From Leuctra nigra (Eukaryota; Arthropoda; Insecta; Plecoptera; Leuctridae): 64,000 bases of DNA. The stretch is taken from assembly GCA_934045905.1 (NCBI GenBank), contig OW203769.1, forward strand, positions 1,999,202-2,063,201, written 5' to 3'. Under the pieces are notes generated by a model. The model searched no databases, was not told the DNA's origin, and was given only the letters and a program-made list of their open reading frames with translations. This document shows positions 29,801 through 37,822 of this stretch, one piece after another. Within the stretch, counting starts at the first letter, position 1, and each line of letters starts with the position of its first letter. The translations under genes and the position numbers were made by a program.

Positions 29801-32800
29801 ACGACAAACTAATGCTAAAGCATCCAAGACCAATGCTGTACCAATGTGACGAATGTTGTAGATTCAGTTCCTCATATTCTCTAACACTGCAGTGCACTCC
29901 AATTATTAAGTCCTCACCAATCAAAAGTATACCTATAAGTACCTATCAGACGAGAATATCGATATTATATAATGCAGCTAAGTCCGTCAATATTCCAGGT
30001 TACTTTTATAAATCGAAAGTTTAGTATTATTTGAAAATTAGTTTTCAATAACGAAGCACAAGCGCATTGGTTTGAAATAAATAGCATATTGTAACGAGTT
30101 TGTTATTTTATGTGTAAATAGGTATCAATTAGGTACTATGAATAAAATGTATCCAAATATAGCCACATCAATTCTTGCTAACCTGAACACTCCACAATCT
30201 CATTGAAAGTTATTTATTATTTATTGTCTGTTGCAGTGAGCTCATTATTGTGGGACTTTTGTAGCCAGACCGAACACTTGCACTTATTGTGCCTTGAAGA
30301 GGATTCGTTTCGTCTTTGGGCTTTGTAGGTTTATACCTTGGGATTAGTTGACTCCATGACCGCGGACCCCCAAAAAATAGTGTCTTTCTAATGGCCATTT
30401 CACTGCTTTTGCCATAATTATAATTTTATAATGATAATGATAATGATTATCTATCAACAACGATCATCAAAATGATCACAATTAAAAAATAGGTTTGATC
30501 GTAATGTGCCTTAGTGGAGTGATATTTTAATAACTATCCAGGTAAATTTATGGTTGAAACCTTCCTCCACATTTTATGAGGGGGTATAATAAAGTTTATA
30601 TTTTTATTACGGTCGACCGAGAAAAACAAAGAGAACTCAACTAGCGGACAGAGACCCTTCGACTGCTTCCCAAGTGTGCTGGCTCATACCGACACAAAAT
30701 TACAATTATTTTAATTTCAGTTTTTTTTTTCTTAATTAAATAATAATGACATTATATTGTAACCTAGTCAAGTCAGAAATTATAATAATTTCGGATGTGC
30801 ACAAAAAATACCGAATTTTGTTGGTCATCCGTCTTCTCTGTGATGCGCATAAATAGAGTTTTCACAAAAAGTGTGCTCACCAGAAGCGCATCAACTCTAA
30901 TTAGAGCAAATTGATAGAACTCAATTAAATATCATAAAATTGCCCGATAATGCCCGGTGTGACTTGACTAGGTGACATTGTCGTGAGTCTTCAGGTTCAA
31001 CTACAAATAATTGTGAAAGTCCAAATTTGGGTTTTAAAATCGCAACCGCTCAAACAGCCTTAAGCCCCAGACGACAAAAAAACTTGTGAGTATTTACCTC
31101 TGACAAGACTTGGCAGCGCTGCATTTCCATTCTTCAGAGCGCATGCGTTGAAGTCCTCATCGCGGTAGCACGCGGTCACCCATGTGGCTGAAACATATTG
31201 TGTTGCTCTCACAGACTTGACAGCATCTTCATTGAGCGAGCGACTCCTTTTCACTCTTTTGACACGGACCTCTGTTTTTTTATATATATATTTTTGGCTG
31301 CTACCTGGAGCAATAAAAGTCGCACCGTTTCACCGATCGATCTGAAATTTTGCACACATGTAGAACCAACCTTTTCTGTTTGTAGACCCTAATTTTTTTG
31401 AAATCAATTCATTGGTTAAAATTTAAATAAATATCTCCTGATTGGCTGAAAAATGAAAGCGGTCTTCGATAATTCTGATCAAACTCATATTTTGCATGAT
31501 CATTAAGACCAATATTGTCTCTTATTTTACAAAATTTCATCCCAATCAGTTAAGAACGTATGAACTTATTGACATTTTTAATATCTGTCAGTAATGAAGT
31601 ATCGAAACGAAATTTGCTTAAAGTACCAGGGTGCTTTGATGCTATTTTAAAGTTTCGATGAAAAGCATAATATATTTTTATGTTGATTGAGTGATCATAA
31701 TTCAATTCAATATGGATGTATATGTTTTCTGTGCGTTGTGTAATGTCCGGTTCGAGATTTTACACGTACCCGTGCTCGCTCATCAACGCGTTACACTGAG
31801 CGTTTTCCTAGTATTATCCACATGGTCACATGGTCACATGGTCACATGGTCATGGACTCTTAGGGAGAACATAAACACGAATAGGACAGCAAATAGGGGA
31901 AACCTGGAGGGTGTGGAAACTTTGTAATGTACAATTTTTCTTGGTTTGATTTCATGAATAAAAAAATTTCACTTTTCATTTATGGAAACATACTGACTAC
32001 TAGAAAAAAATTGAAACTATGATTCATTTCAGATGGTCATTATGTAAAAGTGATAATACTTTTTTGTGATATTTTCAACTATTTCTCAAATATGGAGGCA
32101 AAATTGAAAGTAGCATGGGATGGGGCACAGTGGAAAGTACTAGGAAAACGCTCTGAGTAACGCGTTGATGAGCGAGCACGGATACGCGCAACACCTCGAA
32201 CCGAAATTATGTTTATCGAAAATGTCATTAAAAGCCAATAATTCTTGAATTTTGTCACAGACTTGTATGAAAATCTCCAACAATTCCTAAAATATTGGTC
32301 CCAATAACCACGCAAAGTTTTAAGTTGATCGATCGAACCTTTATGATTGACCGATTCCTTGTTAATTTCCAAAAATCACAGAATATCGTTCAAAAAAATT
32401 TTAAACTACATTCGAACTACATTTGATTTTATAAGCGCTAGTTTTATTGTAAATTGTGGACTGCTTGGCTGCTCTACAGGCCTTGGAGCAGAAGCTTAAA
32501 GAAGGCAGGGATGAAAAATGTAGTGTACGTTTTACAAATTTCTAGATTATGGAATAAAATGTCACTAAAATGACAAAAACGTTTTAAAATAATGACAAAT
32601 TAGGCTGAAAATTTTCTAAAATACCTTAAAAGTTTAAGTTGATCGGTCAATCGGTTCTAGTTTAAATTTATAAAATCACAGGAAATAAGGTTTCAAATTT
32701 GAACCAATGGGAAGATTTGGCTGAAACTTTTTATGATTGGGTTAAATGTTGGTTGAAATGACTACGCTAAATTTCAAATTGATTGCACCAACCAATCGAA

Positions 32801-33948
32801 AGATAATGTTTTCTAAAACTCGAGCCAATCACAGGATCCCGTTCAAAAACGATCCCAGGGACCGCATAGATTACGTTAGTACTATGTGTGCAAAATTTCA
32901 GATCGATAGGGCACTAGCCAAACTTTTTCCCGCTATTGTGCTGCAGCGCTGCCATCGGGAGTGAGTAAGAAGTGTGAAGTAAGCTTTGAAGTAAGCTGTT
33001 CGTGCCACTCAAAATTAAAACTCGCGAAACTTTATTTTGACAGGCGTAAGAAGATGTACTTACTGTTTAGATACATATATTTTTTACTCTAGTATAATAA
33101 AACGTGTAAAAATAAGAAGATAGTGCAATATCTTAAGCAAATTCGATTTCAATCTGAAGCGACACCCTCTCAATTGTTTTAATAGAAAGTTACAAAATTC
33201 CATTGTGCCGTGAGTCAGTTCAAGAAAGCACTGGAAACAAAAATATTTCTGTGAGCTGTCATTATATGATCAAAATATTGTTATTACACTATCATTTCTA
33301 ATAATTATCCACTCTTTCGGTAAATAACCAAATATCAACATTAATTCTTATAATATAACATGAAAATACGGAGTGTGGGGTAAGAATTACGTTGATTTGA
33401 AAAGCACAGCCTCGACGCTAGCGCCAAAGTGGCCGATCCTGTCGTCCTAGCTTGGCATCGCCCCATTGCTTGAGCGGTTTAACCTGGACAGTGCAGGCAA
33501 AAAAAAAAAAACAGCAAGAAAGTGTCATAAGATTACCATGGTGACGCTCGCTACGCTCGCTCAATAATGGATTGATTGTCAAAGAGGTCAAAGAAAATAG
33601 CTACCACCACCAGTCATTCAAATTTATTCGCATATAAATACCATTTTATATTTTGCCTAGCGTACATTTCGATTTTTGCAACTAGTCAGAAAATCATACT
33701 TTTTATATTTTTGTCACCAATCAGGGGATTTTGTTAAAACTTTACCCAGAATTATTCAACTCGATCAGAGAAAATGTTAGTGATAGCAACAACAGAAAAT
33801 AAAATAACTAAAAGACAATTCAAATTCTAAACAAAACAGTCAAAATGAGACACTCGCTTCCCTCGCTCAATAATATCTACTCACGAAGTTTCGAAGCCGC
33901 TTGTGTCGCAACAATGCCGGCCACAACAATGAGACAAAGACGAAGCAT
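2662..33948 (-). CDS. Takeout / juvenile-hormone-binding-like secreted protein, six exons
   Basis: The joined coding parts are 33948-33885, 31187-31098, 6599-6452, 5751-5618, 4810-4661 and 2822-2662. Together they make 747 nt: 248 codons plus TAG. All introns are GT/AG and phases match (1,1,2,1,1). Residues 1-17 (MLRLCLIVVAGIVATQA) form a signal peptide. The mature start KLPTWVTACYRDEDFNAC has the paired N-terminal cysteines of the family. LNSLDPLLV, the glycine-rich stretch SGSGPGNITL, RLDNLFNGDKTLS and VFLNENWRLL follow in the family order, and the length is normal. Members of the family are extracellular carriers of small hydrophobic ligands with roles in feeding, circadian and hormone physiology; the ligand here is unknown. 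Intron 2 is about 24.5 kb and holds an RNF14-like gene and several transposons. Exons are GC-rich against an AT-rich background. I am confident of the family; the exon joins are inferred and need cDNA. Confidence 0.88.
2885..3000 (-). repeat. tRNA-Ala-like SINE fragment
   Basis: The T arm and flank match copies 1-3, but the anticodon/D region is deleted. It lies in takeout intron 5. Confidence 0.55.
3109..3325 (+). mobile_element. MITE family AGGTACACTC, copy 1
   Basis: Inverted ends are TTACACTCGAAAC and GGTTTGAGTGTACC, with shared inner words GGATTGGCTG and TTGATGGCATCATC. Confidence 0.6.
3408..3575 (+). mobile_element. TA-flanked MITE
   Basis: Inverted ends CCGTATTTACTC and GAGTAAATACAG are each flanked by TA, as in Tc1/mariner/pogo types. 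Inner sequence repeats CATATAGTCC. It is 168 bp long, in takeout intron 5. Confidence 0.75.
4661..4810 (-). CDS. takeout-like gene, exon 5
   Basis: The acceptor is GTCCCGCAG|CT and the donor GCTGA|GTGAGT. The exon encodes DLRVTYDANYDLPLRDGLEH and then TYIRLDNLFNGDKTL. The LDNLFNGDK stretch is a strong family signature. Confidence 0.9.
4920..5460 (+). mobile_element. Repeat E, fragment
   Basis: The plus strand carries GTGCTCGCTCATCAACCCGTTACACGGAGCATTTTCCCAG (split here by description only: the E terminus at about 5419-5458) plus related upstream sequence. It lies in takeout intron 4 (between exons 4 and 5). Confidence 0.35.
5618..5751 (-). CDS. takeout-like gene, exon 4
   Basis: The acceptor is TTGTTTCAG|C and the donor CTCA|GTACGT. 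The exon encodes NDFDKQHLSYTAFIPNLQLL and then ILILPISGSGPGNITL, the central beta-strands and glycine turn of the JHBP family. Phase is 2 in and 1 out. Confidence 0.88.
5930..6245 (-). mobile_element. Repeat E, fragment of the GCTCGATCGAAG end
   Basis: The plus strand has AAAATTTCAGCTCAGTCGAA and AACAGAGGTCCTTGCC, matching the right part of E copies. It is in takeout intron 3. Confidence 0.4.
6452..6599 (-). CDS. takeout-like gene, exon 3
   Basis: The acceptor is GATGTTCCAG|GG and the donor ATCAG|GTGAGG. The exon encodes DRKLRLNSLDPLLV, then a stretch ending IIGLKNAVLEKI, matching the start of the JHBP fold. Phase is 1 in and 2 out. A GC-rich minisatellite lies about 10-40 bp upstream of the acceptor, inside the intron. 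Confidence 0.88.
6620..7190 (-). repeat. GC-rich intronic minisatellite, seven 72-85 bp units
   Basis: Units share GGGGTTGAAGCAGATCGAGG, GTAGTTCAGGGGTGT and CTACCTGCTTGCCGC. Units differ by a GTAGTCGGGC insert. The array abuts takeout exon 3 on its acceptor side. Confidence 0.9.
7411..7828 (+). mobile_element. hAT-type MITE
   Basis: Termini are CAGGGACCG and the inverted AGTCCCTG. An 8-bp duplication CTTCTAAA/TTTCTAAA (one mismatch) lies at 7403-7410 and 7829-7836. The interior is full of CGGTTCC-type words. Confidence 0.8.
8333..8420 (+). repeat. Short tandem repeat of TTATTTCAAG words
   Basis: About eight imperfect copies of TTATTTCAAG or TTATTATTTCAAG. Confidence 0.85.
8618..8717. ncRNA. 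miRNA-precursor-like hairpin (candidate)
   Basis: CTAAACTCCGTTTCATG pairs with CATGAAACGGAGTGTAG, then AGTCTAGAGTCC with GGGACTCTAGAC, then ACATGGGTAG with CTGCCCATG. It has about 100 nt with small bulges and a short terminal loop. It may equally be a small MITE. Confidence 0.4.
9329..10182 (+). mobile_element. Decayed DNA transposon with nested inverted ends
   Basis: Outer ends AGGTGCTACTCAAAAGTTC and GAACTTTTGGGTTTCACCT are inverted. Inner ends TGCATCCCCGGATGTCATC (about 9448) and the inverted GATGCCGTCTAGGGATGCA (10010-10028) are also related. No intact transposase is seen. Confidence 0.45.
10965..12575 (-). CDS. RNF14: RBR E3 ubiquitin ligase, RNF14 (ARA54) type
   Basis: This is a single-exon frame of 536 codons. 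I start it at the ATG giving MDRESLKQALL; the in-frame codons upstream contain no ATG. An N-terminal RWD domain (about 1-145; SLPDDYPELSAPKF) is followed by RING1 (CNIC...HHVFCKDC), the IBR (CPRPNC...CFYCSYAFCVDC) and RING2 (CPQC...YGCNKITCWKC...FCWIC). The cysteine in YGCNKITC (about residue 442) is the expected ubiquitin-thioester cysteine. The acidic tail (DLDEVMDEEAYLEL) and full length agree with RNF14. RBR ligases take ubiquitin from an E2 onto this cysteine and then pass it to substrate; RNF14 is linked to transcription co-regulation and to clearing stalled-ribosome factors. It lies in intron 2 of the takeout-like gene, on the same strand. The absence of introns suggests a retrocopy, but all zinc ligands are present, so it looks functional. 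Confidence 0.93.
   Translation of the reverse strand: MDRESLKQALLRQEDEISVLESIFNDDEILRSKEQGPFSGQLCAFIDKPLDLVVVMMTSDDYIGPSAMSTLTYLPPITLHYSLPDDYPELSAPKFTLTCHWLTREQLSRLCRQLDRMWEENLVDSQGMEILYDWIHFLKTETLSFLKISGLVDVTPIERMYNLKRGPRGLNLAANEVESSVVKTPAERAAFHIPTLNLEKRVKDVVELDKRAVLDVSAHASLADYLLYYDAKKLTAEFVKKSHMCNICYLSKPGSNCIEFLPCHHVFCKDCSQMHFSEKITCGKVLNIACPEFECNSLATFHQVKSLISAELFEKYDAFLLDATLNSLGDIVVCPRPNCQYRVTRDGEEKLANCFYCSYAFCVDCRRGYHGVEPCRFKNGEEQQLVKEYSQGTSEDRAALEKRYSKKRLEQLVNTSLTKTWITDNSKNCPQCNVAIQKSYGCNKITCWKCETNFCWICSAKLDANFPYTHFTQLASKCYDLLFQGVEELDLDEVMDEEAYLELVMEDEEARLGLVQNKPVEEEERQDGLIEDVPDN
12576..13997. other. Upstream flank of the RNF14-like gene, no gene seen
   Basis: This stretch should hold the RNF14-like promoter and 5' UTR. 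I see no clear TATA box, further exon or RNA gene. A GTTCA repeat is annotated separately. Confidence 0.5.
13566..13631 (+). repeat. GTTCA microsatellite-like stretch
   Basis: Repeated GTTCA words and two copies of TTCAGTTTATTTCCT. Confidence 0.7.
14000..14210 (+). mobile_element. Foldback family, one-ended fragment
   Basis: It starts CCGGGTGGCGCAAAACATCC after TA and matches the left arm of the 16416 copy for about 200 bp. No opposite end is seen nearby. Confidence 0.6.
16416..18235 (+). mobile_element. Foldback element CCGGG..GCGCAAAA, copy 1
   Basis: Arms of several hundred bp are inverted, starting CCGGGTTGCGCAAAA and ending TTTTGCGCCACCCGG, with TA on each side. It is interrupted by the 16975-17973 element. 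A one-ended copy begins at 14000, showing that it is a family of its own. Confidence 0.75.
16975..17973 (+). mobile_element. TA-flanked MITE saturated with TTAGGA/TCCTAA motifs
   Basis: Termini are CCCAGTGAACAC and GTGTTCACTGGG, with TA on both sides. hAT copy 2 provides the empty site (CTTACGGTG). The interior holds dozens of TTAGGA or TCCTAA hexamers and a direct duplication of about 75 bp (17108-17255). There is no transposase. Confidence 0.8.
18251..19410 (-). mobile_element. Helitron-like repeat, copy 1
   Basis: Read on the minus strand it starts TCCCCATAAAAAACACTCC after A and ends with the hairpin GTGGAGCGACCGCTCCAC then TAGA before T. There is no target duplication. The first 390 bp form a foldback. 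hAT copy 2 shows the uninterrupted site. Confidence 0.6.
20020..21174 (+). pseudogene. LINE ORF, 5' part: 2A, PHD-like finger, endonuclease start
   Basis: The frame is open from 19969; the first ATG is at 20020. A hydrophobic run (QYFIILLTLS) leads into GDVELNPGP (20392-20418), the canonical ribosome-skipping 2A core. Directly after it comes a Cys/His finger (CVICATTGRKNQC, CDNC, HKSC, CWNC), PHD-like as in CR1-type LINEs. The endonuclease starts at CLSFNARSI, with ISETWL, GSAYRAPN and GDFNLDI motifs. The frame ends early in a stop just past GDFNLDI; the continuation is in frame 2, so a small indel near 21,150-21,175 broke it. Confidence 0.85.
21150..23506 (+). pseudogene. LINE ORF, 3' part: endonuclease end and reverse transcriptase
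   Basis: Frame 2 picks up the endonuclease end (LDLVLTNNP, ISDHMAVMFHL). The RT follows with SATGPDCIPARIL, NYRPISLTSVVGKVME, HGFLPRRSC, DWAKAFDRI, GVPQGSVLGPLLFN and the catalytic YADD (about 22671-22682). A thumb and C-terminal region end at TAA 23504-23506. The single in-frame TAG at 22529-22531 lies between LLGR and MRVVFNG and has the look of a CAG to TAG change. No RNase H is present. Confidence 0.88.
23594..23645 (+). other. LINE 3' UTR hairpin, 12-bp perfect stem
   Basis: The arms GCTGGTAGTGGG (23594-23605) and CCCACTACCAGC (23634-23645) are perfectly complementary. They lie between the stop codon and the A-rich tail, where LINE reverse transcriptases often recognise their RNA. Confidence 0.75.
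24383..24524. repeat. Hairpin element A of a related pair
   Basis: 33-nt arms AATAGGCGATTTGACAAATT... and the inverted GAGCCACCGAGATAATTTG... differ at two positions. Confidence 0.75.
24673..24887. repeat. Hairpin element B with nested palindrome
   Basis: Arms AATAGACAACATCATAAATT and the inverted TTTATGATGTTGTCTATT flank an inner inverted repeat (CATATGCAGTACCGTGATCC against GGATCACGGTACTGCATATG). Confidence 0.8.
25206..25470 (+). repeat. tRNA-derived SINE (candidate)
   Basis: The head has an A-box-like GTGAGTGGTTAACG and a perfect B-box GGTTCGATGCC. A GC-rich body ends near GGTGCGCCTATGTAGG. The anticodon arm does not fold well, so it is not a tRNA gene. Confidence 0.5.
25731..27215 (-). 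mobile_element. CTAG-ended repeat E, copy 2
   Basis: It has the same ends as copy 1. An extra roughly 500 bp after 25,843 and an internal partial duplication (26,740-27,130) make it longer than the 590-bp basic form. Confidence 0.5.
27722..29850 (+). repeat. 153-155 bp satellite, 13 units plus a partial
   Basis: Units start TACTGAGGTTTTAGTCG at 27722, 27876, 28031, 28186, 28339, 28494, 28647, 28800, 28955, 29110, 29265, 29420, 29575 and 29730 (partial). Length changes come from TATAGAGC versus TATAGC. The last six units are nearly identical, the outer ones diverged. The 75-codon frames inside are a by-product of the period. Confidence 0.97.
31098..31187 (-). CDS. takeout-like gene, exon 2
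   Basis: The acceptor reads ATGTTTCAG|CC and the donor AGAG|GTAAAT. The 90-nt exon encodes TWVTACYRDEDFNACALKNG followed by NAALPSLVR. This is the conserved N-terminal two-cysteine segment of takeout/JHBP proteins. It starts and ends in phase 1. Confidence 0.86.
31225..31816 (+). mobile_element. CTAG-ended repeat E, copy 3 (basic 590-bp form)
   Basis: The plus strand runs from TTGAGCGAGCGACTCC to GAGCGTTTTCCTAG followed by T. It lies just upstream of takeout exon 2, in intron 1. Confidence 0.6.
32139..32960 (-). mobile_element. CTAG-ended repeat E, copy 4 (diverged)
   Basis: The ACTAGGAAAACGCTCTGAG end is clear; the other end has decayed around 32,900. It lies in takeout intron 1. Confidence 0.45.
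33885..33948 (-). CDS. takeout-like gene, exon 1 (signal peptide)
   Basis: The ATG at 33948 opens 21 codons plus one base and encodes a strongly hydrophobic leader ending ATQAASKL. The donor is CTTC|GTGAGT. Joining to exon 2 makes a proline codon and gives KLPTWV, as expected for the family. An ATAAAA-like box lies at 34008-34014, about 60 nt upstream of the ATG. Confidence 0.82.
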
Positions 33949-34007
33949 TGTTGCAAACTCTTTCTCTTCTCACCGCCTTCTGGAATACAGTAGGAAGCTG
34001 GCAGCTG

Positions 34008-34014
34008 TTTTATC
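34008..34014 (-). promoter_or_regulatory. TATA-like box of the takeout-like gene
   Basis: The minus strand reads GATAAAA about 60 bp upstream of the exon 1 ATG. A start about 30 bp downstream would leave a 5' UTR of about 30 nt. This is inferred from spacing only. Confidence 0.35.
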
Positions 34015-35493
34015 TGCCACCTTGATATTATGATTCGCGCTCTTCCGTCACCTTGTCTTCTCTTCAAAGGGCGCCATTACACAGCAAGATTGTTCCGGTC
34101 ATATTTTACATACAATAGAGACATAGTTTTACTCTGATGACCACACTGGAATGTTGTAAGTTGTGAGAAAATAAGAAGATTAATTAACATCGTAATTGAT
34201 TTAAATAGCACGTGATTACATCTAGTGGAGCGGTCGCTCCACCCAGCTAAGTCGTACTGTACACTCACTCAACATACCGTTAAAGCCGAATAAACTGAGG
34301 AGCAGACTGAGGAGCAGACTTTTACTGTAAGCAACAACATGGCATTTTCGGCCTACTGGATCTTGAAATTGCAAAATCTCACATTGTTGCGAAATATCTT
34401 AATTTTGAGCTATGGCCCACCCCACCCCATATACCTAATTTGGGAACAATAGGTTATTGTGCCATTTGCGAGCTAGAGGGCCCTGAAAAGAGTGAAATTA
34501 CACCCTTTTTAAAAGCTATCTGATTCAGATTCAGATATCAGGAAACACTGTTGACAGGGCCACAGCCTAAACGACTGAACCGATCGATCTGAAATTTTTA
34601 CCACATGTGCACTTTTGGCGTCGGATGATACCTTGCCACTTACGAATTTTTTGTACCGCCATTTTGAAACAGGAAGTGACGTCATTCATATCTCAAAAAC
34701 GGATGGACCTATCGGCGATCGGGACGAAACTAGCGCCAAACGATTCGAACGGTCATCTATATAACATATCAATAGTCAAAGTAGAAATGTACTATTACCG
34801 AAACCGGAAATGACGTCATAAAAATGCCAAATCTGACTAAAATCGTCTCTTACATCAATAACTACATATTCAGAAGGTTTATAATGTTACATCACATTCA
34901 GACACAAATTTAAGGTGGCAGTGAAGTCAGCCGCCATTTTGAAAACCGGTAGTGATGCCATTCGAGAACGGCTGGACCGATTGGAACGAAACTTTCGCTA
35001 TACTTCATAGCATATTTATTTATAGCACATAGTAAGAAGCACATCTTTTCTTAGCAACCAAATCACAAAGGCGTATTTTTTAAAGGAAATATAGACCTTA
35101 GGGACACAATATAAGTACAAGTTGTAAGAATAAACAAAAAAAAGTAGTGATATCCCAATAAAAAACACTCCGTGTAAAAATACCAGCCAAGTCTCTTCAA
35201 CTAAAAAAATAGAAGAAATCTAAAAATTCAGCACTGAAAAGTAGTGGTATCAAAAAATTGGCTAATTCAAAACTTTTCAAATAACAATTGGCGCATCGTT
35301 TTTTTATGGCATTTAGATGTATTATGTATAAATTAGTATATCTGATTTCCAGCCTACTTTTATACTATTTATCTGCACGATGCGCCAAGTTTTTTTTTGA
35401 AAAGGTTTAACTTTGCCAATTTTTTGATATCACTACTTTTCAGTGCTGAATTTTTAGATTTCTTCTATTTTTTTAGTTGAAGAGACTTGGCTG

Positions 35494-37269
35494 CAGTGTT
35501 GTGACTAGATAATTTTATTTTTATCATGATAAAGATAATAGATAACTGCCAAAAATTTATCTAGATAAGATAATAGATAATATTTTGAAAAATTATCTAG
35601 ATAATAGATAAAGATAAAAAAAAATTATCTAGATAAATATTAAAAGATAAAAGATAATTTTCTAAAATCTTGTCTAATTTAATTTTACAGGTATTATTAT
35701 TAGGTATATCTACAAACAGTTACTTTATAGGCATATCTAACCAGATTATTGATGTTCCTACTGCCTGTGATTAAAATTTACTGAAAGGGAAGGGACTATT
35801 ATTATTATAGGGGATTATAATTTTAATTTTCTAATGCGTAAATTTGGAAACGGCACAGGTCAATCACCGATTTCATTATATATAACATTATTTTCTAACA
35901 AAAGTTTTGAAAAGTATTGGGAGATAGGATACTGAATTTTTGTAGGAACGATGATGTAAGTCAGTATAAAATTGTAAGACATAATAGCTTCTATCCTTAA
36001 TATATCGGGTTTCGCAAAAAAAAAATCATCCTGATTGAGAAGTCACTATATCGAAACTATTATGTAGGATTCTGAAATTTGTACACATACTTATTAGAAA
36101 ACATACCAAAATTTTATATGTGCAGGTTTCAAAAACATTCCTATTCGCATAAGTGATGGAGCCACTTCTGACAGGAAACTTTTTAGATGCACTTTTTTAT
36201 TTAGAAGTTCGTGCTTCCAAAGGGCAGTGGAAAAGGAGAAACAATTGAAATGTACAATAAGTTACAATTTTACTTTTTCAGCCATAACAAACAACTTAAA
36301 GCAAATATAATATAATTTATTTATATAAATAACCCCCTTTTAACCTCCATTATGCACCCTATCTTAAGTACCAAAGGATCCACCAGAGGTCAGTGATGTT
36401 CCTTGTTTTCGCGAATTGTAGGAAAAAAGTTACAGCTGTTCAAATTTGGTTGTCAAAAAATGGATTATACGGATCTCAAATAGCGCGCGTCCAGAAAACT
36501 TCCAATGTTTCTTCAAAACTGCGTAGTACGATATAAAGCTGAAAATTTCAAATTATATTGAAATAAGATCAAGTGTGTAAAAATGTCAATCAATTTGAAT
36601 GAATGGAATGAAATCTTGAAGTTTAACGTAAAATCAGAATATGTAGATTAAGTTAAAAAAATGAATATTTTCCCCACTATTCTGTTTTCCAGCTCAACTT
36701 CAAGATTCAATAACTGTCGTTACATAAATTGTTATTGATTTAAATTTTTACACAATCGAATCGAATCTATTTTGAATATAATTTGAAATTTTCAGCTTGA
36801 TATCTTACGGTGTTTTGAAGAAACAGCGTCCCGGCCATTGGAAGTTTTCTGGACGTGCGCTAATTGAGCTCCGTATAATCAATTTTTTGACAACCAAATT
36901 TGAACAGCTGTAACTTTTTTCCTACTATAGAAATGTTTTTGAAACTTGCAAATATTAAATTTGTGTATGTTTTCTAATATGTGTACAAATTTCAGAATCC
37001 TATCTATAATAGTTTCGATATAGTTATTTCTCAATCAGGGTGATTTTTTTGCGCCACCCGGTATTATGAATTCTAATTTACATTATGGTATTTTAAAATT
37101 AAAAAAGATAAATATTTTTTATCTAGATAAAAGACAAAAGATAACGATTTTTTTATCTAGATAAAGATAAAGATAACAAGAAAAGTATTTATCTAGATAA
37201 AGATAAAGATAAAAAATAATTATCTAGATAATTATCTAGATAATTTTATCTAGATAAGTCACAACACTG
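35494..37269 (+). mobile_element. Non-autonomous hAT element, copy 2
   Basis: It has the same CAGTGTTGTGAC termini, with an exact 8-bp duplication CTTGGCTG at 35486-35493 and 37270-37277. It is inserted in a Helitron-like repeat. It carries the internal foldback (36005-37061) but lacks the two later insertions of copy 1, so it serves as an empty-site reference. Confidence 0.93.
36005..37061 (+). mobile_element. Foldback element CCGGG..GCGCAAAA, copy 2
   Basis: It has the same arms as copy 1, TA-flanked, with a roughly 280-bp foreign insertion at about 36137-36418 absent from copy 1. Confidence 0.72.
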
Positions 37270-37502
37270 CTTGGCTGGTATTTTTACACGGAGTGTTTTT
37301 TTATGGGGATTCAATATAACTTGCAAGTATTCAGATTGATGCACAGAATTGCATCAGAGTTTCATTGTCAAGAAAATTATCATATCAAATGTGAATGCAG
37401 TAACCTTCGTAGTCACTCAATTATATAATCAAACATCATAATTTATTATCGGGTTTTATTTTTTAAGCGTCGTAATAATCCAAGAAGTTTTGTGTTCGAT
37501 GC

Positions 37503-37733
37503 AGGTACACTCAAACCAATAAAAGTTGGTACTCGAGAAGAAAAGGATTGGCTGCTGGTGAGGTTCCTTGACAACCAATCCTTGTTATTATCCATGAAAT
37601 AAGAGCTCACCTACTAGAGGTAGATGATGCGTTAACACAGCCTTCATGGGATGATGCCATCAAACCTTAATCAGCAAATCCTTTTCTTTTCGAGTACTGA
37701 TTTTTATTGGTTTGTGTGTACCTATCATCATGT
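37503..37733 (-). mobile_element. MITE family AGGTACACTC, copy 2
   Basis: Ends AGGTACACTCAAACCAATAA and TTATTGGTTTGTGTGTACCT are inverted repeats of about 20 bp. Confidence 0.7.
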
Positions 37734-37822
37734 TGCTGTTCATAAAAAAATACAAAACTTTCAACAATCAGCATCGATAAGCCTGGTAAATTTGACATTA
37801 TAACCGTTGTCTTTTAAATTAA

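Larger units (their letters stand above)
34221..37309 (-). mobile_element. Helitron-like repeat, copy 2 (split by hAT)
   Basis: It has the same two ends as copy 1. The 5' foldback is interrupted at CTTGGCTG by hAT copy 2 with its 8-bp duplication. The interior carries repeated CGCCATTTTGAAA and GGAAGTGACGTCAT modules. Confidence 0.65.

Noticed and set aside
27801..29924. Tandem 75-codon genes
   Set aside because: Identical minus-strand frames in each satellite unit with no upstream signals; a by-product of the repeat.
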